Positions 1 to 8,226 of a stretch of 26,712 bases of DNA are shown in pieces. A program made the position numbers and the translations under genes. This stretch comes from an uncultured Paracoccaceae bacterium (GTDB taxonomy: Bacteria; Pseudomonadota; Alphaproteobacteria; Rhodobacterales; Rhodobacteraceae): assembly GCA_937907485.1 (NCBI GenBank), contig CALESR010000015.1:1-26712 (forward strand), in the 5' to 3' direction. The notes under the pieces are model-generated. The model did not search any database. It saw only the letters and a list, made by a program, of their open reading frames with translations, and had not been told where the DNA came from. Numbering within the stretch: position 1 is the first letter of the stretch; each line of letters begins with the position of its first letter.

Positions 1-590
1 GTGGGTTCAGCGGGTCTGGGGCGGCTGTGCGGAGGGGGTGGGGGCAGGCGGCCGCCCGCGATGGCCGGATTGGTGGGCGGATACGGATGGGTCTTGGCCG
101 AAGGCCGGAGGAATGGGGCATTGGGCGGTGGGCGGGGCTGGGCTGGCAGGCCACGACCTGCGGTGCCGCCGCGGCCGTGGTGGTTTGCCGGGTTGGCGTG
201 AGCGGGACGCGCGGTAGGGCGCCACGGCGGGGAACCCGGCGATGTGCCTTGGCTGAAGGGCTGGGTCGGTGTCGCCTTGTGCCCAAGGCGGCAAGTCTGT
301 GGACTGCCCATTGCCAAGAGGTGGGCCGTCAACGGCGCTGCGGTTTTTGCCCGCTGGACCGGAGTCAGGCGGCGATTGCGGGGGGCTTGAGCGGTGGTGA
401 CGGCGTTGGGGTGAGATCATCAGGGCGAGGTTGACCGCGTCGAAGGGTGAAACGAGGGGGGACTCGTGCCAAAAGGGGGCTTTGGCGCGCCGTGGGGCCG
501 GGGACCGTCCCGCGCAGGGTCTGTCTGCCGTCGGTTCGGCGAGCCGGGTGCGCCGGGCGGTGGGTTGCGCGGTGTGTTGGGTGGCCGGGT
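1..590. other. Region without a supportable gene
   Basis: This GC-rich stretch lies downstream of the minus-strand chemoreceptor. Open frames exist on both strands, but their translations are rich in Gly, Arg, Pro and Ser, show no recognisable domain, and have no convincing ribosome binding site, so I treat them as chance frames in high-GC DNA. The plus strand is strikingly G-rich near positions 30-50. A short inverted repeat (GCCAAA at 468-473, TTTGGC at 481-486) could form a small hairpin past the chemoreceptor stop, but it has no T-run on either side. I see no RNA gene, insertion sequence or CRISPR repeat here. Confidence 0.6.
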
Positions 591-2639
591 TCAGGCGACG
601 CGCCGGGCGTCGGTCGCTGCGGCCTCGAGTTTGAATTCCGAAGTGTTGGCGTAGAGCTTGTCGGCGGCGCGCGAGAGTTCTTCGGTTGCCGCGGCGGTTT
701 CTTCGGACATCGCGGCATTGCGCTGGGTCACCTGATCCAGCCGCGCGACGGATTGGTTGATCTCAGCCAGCGCGACCGACTGGTTGCGGGAAAACTCGGC
801 GATGCCGGACATTTCCTGGTCAATGTCATGGATCGCCTTCTGGATGCTTTCGATCGAGGTGCCCGCGCGATTCACCAGAGAAACGCCGTTCCTGACCTGC
901 TCGCTGGCCTGACCGATCAGGCCGGAAATCTCGCGCGCGGCTTCGGACGACCGATGGGCGAGGGCGCGCACCTCGGCGGCGACCACGGCAAATCCGCGGC
1001 CGGAATCCCCGGCGCGTGCCGCCTCGACCCCGGCGTTCAGGGCCAAGAGGTTGGTCTGAAAGGAGATTTCGTCGATCACCTTGATGATCTTGGAAATTTG
1101 CGCCGAGCTGTCCGCGATCTGCGACATCGCCGTGATGGCCTCGGTCACCACCTGCGACGAGCGGTCGGCATCGCGGCGGGCGGCGGCGGTGAATTCGCTG
1201 GCCTCGGTGGTGCGCCGGGTCGTCACGGCGGTCGCATCGGTCATCGCATGCAGGGCGGCCGAGGTTTCCTGCAGCGTTGCGGCCTGCCCCTCGGTCCGGT
1301 TGGACAATTCGGTGACCGAGCGGCTGATGCCGCTGGTCTCGTTGCGGATGGACAGGGCGTTGTTGGCGACGTCGCCCAGGGCCTGGGCCAAGCGGTTGAC
1401 GGCATTGTTGAGATCGCGGCGGATGTGGTCGAGCTCCCCCTCGAGCGGGTGGTCGATCTGCACCGTCAGGTCACCGTCGGCCAGCCGGTCGAGCGCGTGC
1501 TCGAGCGCCTGCACGCCGCGTTTGCGGGCGCTGACGTCGGTGGCGAATTTGACCACCTTCCACAGCTTGCCGTCGCTGTCGAACACCGGGTTGTAGCTGG
1601 CCTGCAGCCAGACCGGGCGCCCGTCCTTGGCAAGGCGGCAGAATTCGGCGGATTGCACCGCGCCCTTGCGCAGGTTTTGCCAGAATTGGGCATAGGCCGG
1701 GGCATTGGCGTCGTCGGGGCGCAGGAAGATCCGATGGTGTCGCCCGACCAGTTCGGGCAGTTGATAGCCCATGACGGCGAGGAAATTCGCATTGGCCGTC
1801 AGGATCTGGCCGTCAATGTCGAATTCGATGATGGCCTGCGCCCGATCGGCGGCGGCGATCTTGCCCATCGCATCCAGGGCTGCCCGGCGCTGCGCCGAGG
1901 TGTCGAGCGCGAATTTCACAACCTTGATGGTTCGACCAGAGTCGTCCTTGATCGGGTTATAGCTGGCCTGCAGCCAGACTTTTTCGCCCGCGCGATTGAG
2001 GCGGCAGAACTCGCCCGACTGGAAATGGCCGTCGGCGAGATCCTCCCAGAACCGGGTGTAGTCGGCGCTGGTCGCCTGATCTGGCGCGAGAAAGATCGAG
2101 TGATGCTGACCGCGAATTGCGGCGAGGTCATGGCCCATGAGCTTGAGGAAGATGTCATTGGCATGCAGGATCGTGCCGGACGGGTCGAATTCGATCACTG
2201 CCTGCGAGCGATGGATCGCGGATTTGTAGTCGAGCGCGGCGCGCAGGTCGTCGTGGTGCGCGGTGTGATCCTGCGCCAGCCAGAGGCAGCGCAGCAAGTG
2301 CCCGCTGTCGGACCGGACCGGGACCATGTCACCGGTCAGCCGCCGCGCCCCGATCGTGCGATTGAGCAGGGTGCCTGTGGTGGCAATCGCCTGTCCATTC
2401 GTCAGGGTTTGCAGGGCCTTGGGGTCGTCAAAGGGCAGCGACGCGCCGGGGGCGAGGCACTCGCGCAGCGCTTTGCCGACGAGATTGGACGCGTCGAGCC
2501 CGGTGGCCTGCAAGAACCGGTCGCTGGCGCCGAGAACCCGGCCCTGGGGGTCAAGAGTGACCTGCATGGCCGTCTGGGTGATGGCAGCGGCGAGGGCGAT
2601 GGCCTCGACATCGGCGGCGGCGCGAAACAGTTGGAGCAT
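591..2639 (-). CDS. Soluble methyl-accepting chemotaxis protein with three PAS domains
   Basis: A cytoplasmic-type chemoreceptor that would signal to CheA/CheW. From the chosen start it has 682 residues: a divergent PAS near 20-125, a second PAS near 146-252, a third near 268-374, a short HAMP-like segment near 377-425 and a signalling domain from about 430. The hairpin tip is clear (residues 521-570, including DEISFQTNLLALNAG), as is a methylation-type EETAAATEEL at 646-655. No transmembrane helix or signal peptide is visible, so it probably senses an internal cue such as redox state or a metabolite. PAS 2 and PAS 3 share long matching stretches (EFCRL, WLQASYNP, KVVKFA), pointing to domain duplication. 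I chose the ATG at 2639 because GAGG lies six bases upstream; the frame could begin at 2669, which lacks a Shine-Dalgarno site. It is transcribed away from the catabolic genes, so a functional link is possible but unproven. Confidence 0.93.
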   Translation of the reverse strand: MLQLFRAAADVEAIALAAAITQTAMQVTLDPQGRVLGASDRFLQATGLDASNLVGKALRECLAPGASLPFDDPKALQTLTNGQAIATTGTLLNRTIGARRLTGDMVPVRSDSGHLLRCLWLAQDHTAHHDDLRAALDYKSAIHRSQAVIEFDPSGTILHANDIFLKLMGHDLAAIRGQHHSIFLAPDQATSADYTRFWEDLADGHFQSGEFCRLNRAGEKVWLQASYNPIKDDSGRTIKVVKFALDTSAQRRAALDAMGKIAAADRAQAIIEFDIDGQILTANANFLAVMGYQLPELVGRHHRIFLRPDDANAPAYAQFWQNLRKGAVQSAEFCRLAKDGRPVWLQASYNPVFDSDGKLWKVVKFATDVSARKRGVQALEHALDRLADGDLTVQIDHPLEGELDHIRRDLNNAVNRLAQALGDVANNALSIRNETSGISRSVTELSNRTEGQAATLQETSAALHAMTDATAVTTRRTTEASEFTAAARRDADRSSQVVTEAITAMSQIADSSAQISKIIKVIDEISFQTNLLALNAGVEAARAGDSGRGFAVVAAEVRALAHRSSEAAREISGLIGQASEQVRNGVSLVNRAGTSIESIQKAIHDIDQEMSGIAEFSRNQSVALAEINQSVARLDQVTQRNAAMSEETAAATEELSRAADKLYANTSEFKLEAAATDARRVA

Positions 2640-2899
2640 GAGAGACCTCGTTTTCCGCAGGATGGCCATCAGGAGTGTAAAATTGGTTTCCGGTGTCGGA
2701 GCAGGCCGGGAAAATCGCTAAAATTGCACGGACGCGGGTTTCGACTCGACCGCAAGGGCGCGCTGATTGGCCGGGCCGGGCCCGTCTGACGGCGTGCAGC
2801 GGGTTTGCCGTTGAAGCCTGTGGCCCGGCCCCGCATCCTGACGGCGCCGTGGCGCCGATTCGGGTCAGGGATGAAGGTTGAAACCGCGAGGCGCTTGTC
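2640..2899. promoter_or_regulatory. Divergent intergenic region between chemoreceptor and P450
   Basis: About 260 bases separate two divergently transcribed genes, so both promoters should lie here, but I cannot place convincing -35/-10 boxes. A perfect inverted repeat of seven bases per arm, CGGCGCC (2842-2848) and GGCGCCG (2851-2857) with a 2-base centre, lies 43 bases before the P450 start and may be a protein-binding site or chance GC symmetry. The TGGACA-N4-TGTCCA palindrome found at four promoters further along is not present, so the P450 may be controlled differently from the rest of the cluster. Confidence 0.4.
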
Positions 2900-5215
2900 A
2901 TGACAGTCATCCCTGCCACGCGCGGATCGTCGCAAGGGCCGCTGTCGCCGACAGGGTGCCCGGTGTCGCATCGGGCGGCCGAGTTCGACGCGTTCGGGGA
3001 TGCGTTTCGTCTGGACCCGGCCGAGGCCCTGCGCTGGTCGCGCGCCGAGGAGCCGGTGTTCTATAGCCCCAAGCTGGGTTACTGGATCGTCAGCCGCCAC
3101 GCCGATGTGCGCGCGGTGTTTCGCGACAACCTGTTGTTTTCACCCGCCATTGCGCTGGAAAAGATCACCCCCTCGCCCCCCGAAGCCGCCGCAGTGCTGG
3201 AGCGCTATAACTATGCGATGAACCGCACGCTGGTGAACGAGGACGAACCGGCGCATATGGAGCGCCGCCGCCTGCTGATGGAGGATTTCCTGCCGGAACG
3301 CCTGGCCCATCACGCGCCGATGGTGCGCAGGTTGACCAACCAGCATATCGACCGTTTCATCGCACGGGGCCGCGCCGATCTGGTGGCCGAGATGGTCTGG
3401 GAGATTCCGCAGATCGTCGCGCTGGCGTTTCTGGGGGTTGATGAGGCCGATATCGCCAACCTCAAATCCTTCTCGGTCGCACATACGGTCAACACATGGG
3501 GCAAACCCGCGCCCGAGGAACAACTGGCCGTGGCCGAGGCCGTGGGGCAGTTCTGGCAGGCATCCGGGCGCATTCTGGACAAGATGAAGGCCGATCCCGG
3601 CGGGCCGGGCTGGATGAGATCCAGCATCCGCCAGCATCTGAAACACCCGGATATCGTGACGGACTCGTATCTGCATTCGATGATGATGGCGATTCTGGTG
3701 GCGGCGCATGAGACGACCGCGAATGCGTCGGCAAATGCGTTCCGGTTGCTGTTGTCGCAGCCTGCGATCTGGGACGAGATCGTCGGCAATCCGGCCTTGA
3801 TCCCCAACGCGGTCGAAGAATGCCTGCGGCACTCGGGCCCCATTGCGGCGTGGCGGCGGGTGGTCATGGCTGACACGCTGCTGGGTGGGGTCGCCCTGCC
3901 GAAGGGCGCGAAGCTGCTGATCGCCACGGCCTCGGCCAACCATGACGAACGGGTGTTCGAAAACCCCGATACGTTCGATGTGTACCGCGACAATACGACC
4001 GAGCATCTGAACTTCGGCTATGGCAGTCATCAATGCATGGGCAAGAACATCGGCCGGATGGAAATGCGCATCTTTCTGGATGAACTGACGCGCCGCTTGC
4101 CGCATTTGCGGCTGGTGCCGGGACAGGTGTTTGACTATCCGGCGAATGTCTCGTTTAGGGGGCCAAAGGCCGTCTGGGTGGAATGGGACCCCGCGCTGAA
4201 CCCGGAAAACCACAGCCCGCAAACCCTGCGCGCCCCGGTCGATTTTCCCATCGGGCCGCCCGAGAAAGCCGCGATCACCCGTCCTCTGCGCGTCAGCAAG
4301 GCCGTGATTGAGGGCGACACGCTGCACCTGAGCCTGTGCGACCCACAGGCGCGAGCCTTGCCAGACTGGAGCCCCGGCGCGCATATCGACCTGATTTCGG
4401 GCGGGTATTCGCGCAAATACTCGCTGTGCGGGGCGGCATCGGACCGTGGCACGCTGGACATCGCGATCCTGCGCGACGATGCCGGGCAAGGCGGATCGGT
4501 GCATTTCCACCAGACGCTGACCACGGGCAGCGATGTCGCGGTGGCCGGCCCGCGCAACCTGTTCCGGCTGGACGAAGGCGCGGCGGAGTATCTGCTGATC
4601 GCGGGCGGCATTGGCATCACGCCGATTCTGGCGATGGCCGACCGGCTGCGCGCCTTGGGCAAACCCTATGCCCTGCATTTCGCGGGGCGCAGGCGCGCCC
4701 TGATGCCTTTGCTGGCGCTGGTGCAGCGCGATCACGGCGGCGCGTTGGTGGTTTACGCAGGCGACGAGGGTCAGCGCATGGACCTGCGCGCCTTGACGCA
4801 GGGCGCCAGTGCGGCGCGGCAGGTCTATGCCTGCGGGCCCGAGCGGATGTTGAGCGCGCTCGAGGATTTGTCCGCCGACTGGCCCGAGGGCACGCTGCAC
4901 ATCGAACATTTCGCTCCGCGCGACACGCTGTTGGACCCCCGGCACGAACACGGGTTTCAGGCGGTGCTGCAGGATTCCGGCCTGATCGTTGAGGTGGCGC
5001 CGGATCAGACCCTGTTTCAGGCCCTGACGATGGCCGGGATCGACCTGACTTGCGACTGCAAGGAGGGGCTCTGCGGCTCATGCGAGGCGGCAGTCATCGA
5101 CGGCGAGATCGACCACCGCGACAGGGTCCTTTCGCGCGCTGAACGGGCCGAGGGCAAACGGATGATGACCTGCTGCTCGCGCGCCAAGGGCCCACGCATC
5201 ACGCTGGCACTGTAA
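2900..5215 (+). CDS. Self-sufficient cytochrome P450 fused to FMN/2Fe-2S reductase (CYP116B type)
   Basis: A single polypeptide of 771 residues that should carry out NAD(P)H-driven monooxygenation without separate redox partners. Residues 1 to about 410 are P450: the I-helix oxygen-activation motif is A268-A-H-E271-T-T273, and the haem signature FGYGSHQCMG places the thiolate ligand at C379. After a linker (about 410-455) comes a phthalate-dioxygenase-reductase-like module: the flavin motif RKYSL at 505-509, the nucleotide motif GGIGITP at 569-575, and a plant-type ferredoxin at the C-terminus with C720, C725, C728 and C758 as probable cluster ligands. This order matches the CYP116B/P450-RhF class. 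The ATG at 2900 has GAGG at 2887-2890. It stands alone, with 158 bases before the next gene. CYP116B enzymes dealkylate and hydroxylate varied aromatics; O- or N-dealkylation of the cluster substrate is possible but is inference. Confidence 0.95.
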   Translation: MTVIPATRGSSQGPLSPTGCPVSHRAAEFDAFGDAFRLDPAEALRWSRAEEPVFYSPKLGYWIVSRHADVRAVFRDNLLFSPAIALEKITPSPPEAAAVLERYNYAMNRTLVNEDEPAHMERRRLLMEDFLPERLAHHAPMVRRLTNQHIDRFIARGRADLVAEMVWEIPQIVALAFLGVDEADIANLKSFSVAHTVNTWGKPAPEEQLAVAEAVGQFWQASGRILDKMKADPGGPGWMRSSIRQHLKHPDIVTDSYLHSMMMAILVAAHETTANASANAFRLLLSQPAIWDEIVGNPALIPNAVEECLRHSGPIAAWRRVVMADTLLGGVALPKGAKLLIATASANHDERVFENPDTFDVYRDNTTEHLNFGYGSHQCMGKNIGRMEMRIFLDELTRRLPHLRLVPGQVFDYPANVSFRGPKAVWVEWDPALNPENHSPQTLRAPVDFPIGPPEKAAITRPLRVSKAVIEGDTLHLSLCDPQARALPDWSPGAHIDLISGGYSRKYSLCGAASDRGTLDIAILRDDAGQGGSVHFHQTLTTGSDVAVAGPRNLFRLDEGAAEYLLIAGGIGITPILAMADRLRALGKPYALHFAGRRRALMPLLALVQRDHGGALVVYAGDEGQRMDLRALTQGASAARQVYACGPERMLSALEDLSADWPEGTLHIEHFAPRDTLLDPRHEHGFQAVLQDSGLIVEVAPDQTLFQALTMAGIDLTCDCKEGLCGSCEAAVIDGEIDHRDRVLSRAERAEGKRMMTCCSRAKGPRITLAL

Positions 5216-5318
5216 GCGCGGGCTTCGCGGGGTGGCGTGGGAATTGGCCTTGCCACAGATGACCAAGGTCGCCCCAGCGGGCGGGGGGGATCGGGCGATT
5301 TCCGGTGACGGTTTTTTC

Positions 5319-5334
5319 TGGACACAAGTGTATA
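5319..5334. promoter_or_regulatory. Probable operator A with TATAAT promoter, upstream of the M24 gene
   Basis: The 16-base site TGGACACAAGTGTATA fits the cluster palindrome TGGACA-N4-TGTCCA with a perfect left arm and a degenerate right arm (four of six pairs match). Its right end runs into TATAAT at 5331-5336, a consensus -10 box, which would put the transcription start about 30 bases before the ATG at 5374. A clear -35 box is not visible. A regulator bound here would cover the promoter, consistent with repression. Confidence 0.6.
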
Positions 5335-5373
5335 ATTGCGTGACACTCCCACCAGATCAGCCCGGAGTCGCCG

Positions 5374-6594
5374 ATGTCGGACGCCGCCCAACACTCAGCT
5401 TTTGATACGGCCAGCGCGCATGCCCTTTACAAGGCCCGTCTGGCGCATGTGCGCGCCGAGATGGCGCGGCAGGGGGTCGCCGCGCTGCTGGAGGTTGACC
5501 CGACACAGATTTTCTACATCACCGGGGCGCGCAACATGACGCTGGTCACGGTGCGCATGCCCTCGCGCTATCTGCTGGTCTTTGCCGAGGGTCCGGTGAT
5601 CCTGTTCGAATACCGCGGCTGCGAGCATCTGGCGCGCGCCCTGCCGACGATCAGCGACATCCGCACCGCCGAGGGGTTGGATTTTGTCAGTTCCGGCGGC
5701 CGGATTGCCGAGTCCTCGCTGCGCTTTGCCGCCGCGATCCGCGCTGCGATTGATGACCACGACCCGGCCATCGACCGGATTGCTGTGGGGCGGTTCCCGT
5801 TTCAGGCGACCGACGCGCTGCGCGCGCAGGGGCTGCACCTGACGGATTCGGGTGAGGTGCTCAGCCGGGCGCGGATGATCAAGCTGCCGCAGGAACTGCC
5901 CTATATGCACGAGGCGGTGCGACGGGTGGCGGAAGGCGTCGCCCGGCTGGAGGACCGCCAGCGCCCTGACCTGTCCGAAACCGAGATCTGGGCCGAGTTT
6001 CATTACGACCTGATGGCCAAGGAGGGCCAATACGTCGTCACGCGCCTGCTGCAGGGCGGGCCGAACACCTTCCCCTATTTCCAGGAGGCCGGGCCGCGCA
6101 AGCTGCAACCGGGCGAGTTGCTGGCGCTCGACACCGACGCCATCGGGTTCGAGGGCTATGCCTGCGATTTCTCGCGCACCTTCCTGTGCGGCGAAGGCAA
6201 GGCGAGTGATGCGCAAAAGCTGCTCTATGGCCGCGCGCGCGAGCAACTGGAAACCAACGCCGCGCTGCTGGCGCCGGGCCGGTCCTTTCGCGAGATCGCC
6301 GAAAAGGCGTGGCGCATCCCCGACGAGCATCAGGCCAGTCGATACTATGTCATTGGGCATGGTCTGGGCATGGCAGGCGAGTTTCCCAACATTCCGCACC
6401 ATACGCCGGGGGTGCCCTATCCGATCGATCAGGTGCTGCAGCCGAACATGGTGATCTGTCTGGAAAGTTACATCGGCTGGGAGCGCAGTCAGGAGGGCGT
6501 CAAGCTGGAAGACCAGTTCCTGATTACCGAAACCGGGGTTGAGCGCATGTCCACCTATCGGTTCGACGATCGGCTGCAAACCCGCATGGTTTGA
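5374..6594 (+). CDS. M24 family metalloprotein of DddP-like type
   Basis: A pita-bread-fold protein of 406 residues, from the family of Xaa-Pro peptidases, creatinase and the DMSP lyase DddP. The N-terminal creatinase-like domain covers about 15-160 and the metal domain about 170-395. Candidate metal ligands are D253, D255, D265, H329, E364 and E379. As I recall them, the DddP ligands from Ruegeria lacuscaerulensis are D295, E297, D307, H371, E406 and E421, which is a constant offset of 42 at every position. Ordinary M24 peptidases have 11 rather than 12 residues between the first two Asp ligands. However, the residue matching the reported DddP catalytic Asp377 is G335, and E297 is replaced by D255. 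I therefore expect a hydrolase or lyase on a different substrate, not DMSP cleavage. GGAG precedes the ATG by eight bases. Confidence 0.88.
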   Translation: MSDAAQHSAFDTASAHALYKARLAHVRAEMARQGVAALLEVDPTQIFYITGARNMTLVTVRMPSRYLLVFAEGPVILFEYRGCEHLARALPTISDIRTAEGLDFVSSGGRIAESSLRFAAAIRAAIDDHDPAIDRIAVGRFPFQATDALRAQGLHLTDSGEVLSRARMIKLPQELPYMHEAVRRVAEGVARLEDRQRPDLSETEIWAEFHYDLMAKEGQYVVTRLLQGGPNTFPYFQEAGPRKLQPGELLALDTDAIGFEGYACDFSRTFLCGEGKASDAQKLLYGRAREQLETNAALLAPGRSFREIAEKAWRIPDEHQASRYYVIGHGLGMAGEFPNIPHHTPGVPYPIDQVLQPNMVICLESYIGWERSQEGVKLEDQFLITETGVERMSTYRFDDRLQTRMV

Positions 6595-6608
6595 CGTTCG
6601 AAAAGTTG

Positions 6609-6624
6609 TAGACAAAAGTGTCCA
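6609..6624. promoter_or_regulatory. Probable operator B upstream of the ABC importer operon
   Basis: TAGACAAAAGTGTCCA matches the TGGACA-N4-TGTCCA palindrome with five of six base pairs symmetrical. TAGACA at 6609-6614 differs by one base from the TTGACA -35 consensus. A weak -10 (TAAGCT, 6631-6636) follows after 16 bases, so the operator would overlap the polymerase site. It lies 62 bases before the binding-protein start codon. Confidence 0.62.
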
Positions 6625-6643
6625 TTTCTGTAAGCTTCAATAA

Positions 6644-6667
6644 AACAAGGCGCTGAGGGCGCCTGTT
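6644..6667 (+). other. Stem-loop in the leader of the binding-protein gene
   Basis: AACAAGGCGC (6644-6653) pairs with GCGCCTGTT (6659-6667) across a five-base loop, with one bulged A. No T-run follows, so it does not look like an intrinsic terminator. It lies close to the transcription start predicted from operator/promoter B and a few bases before the GGGGGAGA ribosome site, so it could stabilise the 5' end of the importer mRNA or mark the end of the M24 transcript. Confidence 0.4.
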
Positions 6668-6686
6668 GCAACGGGGGAGAGACGCG

Positions 6687-8216
6687 ATGAACGGCTTTGG
6701 ACGTGGACTGAATCGTCGGAACCTGCTGAAAGTCGCAGGCGCGGCGGGGTTGGTGACGGCGGCGGGGCTGCCCCTTCGCGCCCGCGCTGCCACGCGCGGC
6801 GGGCATCTGGTGATTGCGGCGCCGGGGGCATCGTCGGGCAATACGCTGGACCCGCGTGGCTATAATTCGCCCTATATGGCGATCCTCGGCGGCACCATTC
6901 ATGCAACCCTTGTCGAGGTCGAGGGCCCGGCGGCCGAACTGCGCCCCGGTCTGGCGACCGGCTGGGAGCCTTCGGAGTCAGGGGCTGTCTGGACCTTTGA
7001 TCTGGTGCAGGGCGCGACCTTCCACGATGGCTCGCCGGTGCGGGCGGCGGATGTGATTGCGTCGCTGCGCCTGCATGTCGCCGAGGGCTCGCGGTCGAAC
7101 TCGCGCCCGATCGTCGGTGCGATTGCCGAGATGACCGCCGAGGGCGACCACCGGGTGATCTTTCGCCTGCGCAGTCCGAACTATTTCTTTCCGGCGATGC
7201 TGTCGAACTACAATCTGGGGATCATGCCCGAAGGCGCCGATCCGGCGGCGGGCATTGGTGCGGGGCCGTATCGCGTCACCCGCTTTGAACCCGGCCAGAC
7301 GCTGGAGGCCGCGCGGCATGAGGGCTATTTCAAGTCCGACCGCGCCTGGGTCGATACGGTGGAACTGTTGGGGGTGAACGATCCGGCGGCGCGGGTCAGT
7401 GCGGTGCAATCGGGGCAGGCGCAGGTCGGCACGCTGATCGACGCGCGCACCGCGACGCTGTTGCAGGCGTTGCCGACGCTGACCATCCACAACCTGCCGG
7501 GCGGCGGGTATTACGGCTTCAACATGATGCTGGACAAGCCGCCGTTTGACAATCTGAAGCTGCGTCAGGCGCTGAAGGCGGCGATCAACCGCGAGGACAT
7601 CCGCACCCGCGTGCTGAACGGCTTTGCTCAGGCTGGCAACGATCATCCGGTGCCGCCTTCGTCGCCCTATTACGACGCCGAGGGGCCGCAATGGGCCTAT
7701 GACCCCGACCGCGCCGGGGCGTTGCTGCGCGAATCCGGGCATGACGGGGTCTTGACCCTGCAGACCTCGGAAGGCGTCAGCAGCGGCATCGACATGGCAA
7801 CCCTGTTCGCCGAGCAGGCCGCCGCCGCCGGGTTCCAGATCACCGTGCAGCGCGAGCCCGCTGACGGCTATTGGGGCAACGTCTGGGCCAAGACGCCCTT
7901 CCACGGCACGCAATGGGGCGCCCGGCCGACCGAGGACATGATCCTGTCGCTGGCCTTTGGCTCGGGCTCGCCGGCCAATGACACGGCCTATGCCAACCCG
8001 ATGTTCGACAGCGCCATCGCGGCGGCACGGGCCTCGGGCGACATGGCGGTGCGACGCCAGCACTATGCCGATGCGCAGCGGCTGCTGTCGGACGAGGGCG
8101 GCGCGATCATCCCGCTGTTCGTCAACGTCGTCGAGGCGGTGTCGACCGAGTTGGAGGGTTACATCGGCGGCACCTCGCCCACGTTCAAGGTCGCCGAGAT
8201 GGTCTGGTTCGCCTGA
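6687..8216 (+). CDS. ABC importer substrate-binding protein, family 5 (peptide/nickel type), Tat-exported
   Basis: A periplasmic receptor of 509 residues for a dipeptide/oligopeptide-type ABC importer. The N-terminus carries a twin-arginine signal, N9-R-R-N-L-L-K15, then a hydrophobic Ala/Gly/Leu segment and a likely cleavage after A-R-A near residue 35. The mature part shows typical family 5 features: TFHDGSPVRAADV near the N-terminal third, and NLKLRQALKAAINRE at the hinge-proximal segment. I chose the ATG at 6687, preceded by GGGGGAGA, over a TTG at 6666 in the same frame. Family 5 receptors also bind opines, betaine-like compounds, heme and other non-peptides, so the ligand is open. It is the first gene of the importer operon, with the permease gene ten bases downstream. 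Confidence 0.93.
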   Translation: MNGFGRGLNRRNLLKVAGAAGLVTAAGLPLRARAATRGGHLVIAAPGASSGNTLDPRGYNSPYMAILGGTIHATLVEVEGPAAELRPGLATGWEPSESGAVWTFDLVQGATFHDGSPVRAADVIASLRLHVAEGSRSNSRPIVGAIAEMTAEGDHRVIFRLRSPNYFFPAMLSNYNLGIMPEGADPAAGIGAGPYRVTRFEPGQTLEAARHEGYFKSDRAWVDTVELLGVNDPAARVSAVQSGQAQVGTLIDARTATLLQALPTLTIHNLPGGGYYGFNMMLDKPPFDNLKLRQALKAAINREDIRTRVLNGFAQAGNDHPVPPSSPYYDAEGPQWAYDPDRAGALLRESGHDGVLTLQTSEGVSSGIDMATLFAEQAAAAGFQITVQREPADGYWGNVWAKTPFHGTQWGARPTEDMILSLAFGSGSPANDTAYANPMFDSAIAAARASGDMAVRRQHYADAQRLLSDEGGAIIPLFVNVVEAVSTELEGYIGGTSPTFKVAEMVWFA

Positions 8217-8226
8217 CCCATCCCCG

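Noticed and set aside
7..420. Minus-strand open frame of 137 codons at the left edge
   Set aside because: Pro/Arg/Ser-rich, no domain, no ribosome site, and overlapped by equally long frames on the other strand; typical chance frame in GC-rich DNA.
447..2789. Plus-strand 780-codon open frame opposite the chemoreceptor
   Set aside because: Antisense shadow of the well-supported chemoreceptor; its translation shows no family pattern and is explained by codon bias on the other strand.
3140..4951. Long minus-strand frame opposite the P450
   Set aside because: The plus-strand frame carries all haem, flavin and iron-sulfur motifs; the antisense product is rich in Arg, Gln and His with no recognisable domain.
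5246..5270. Inverted repeat GGCCTTG/GACCTTG-type after the P450 stop
   Set aside because: An 11-base loop, one mismatch and no T-run; could be chance, so not listed as a terminator.
5374..6594. Naming the M24 gene dddP
   Set aside because: Metal spacing fits, but the residue matching the DddP catalytic Asp is Gly, so a DMSP lyase name would be misleading.
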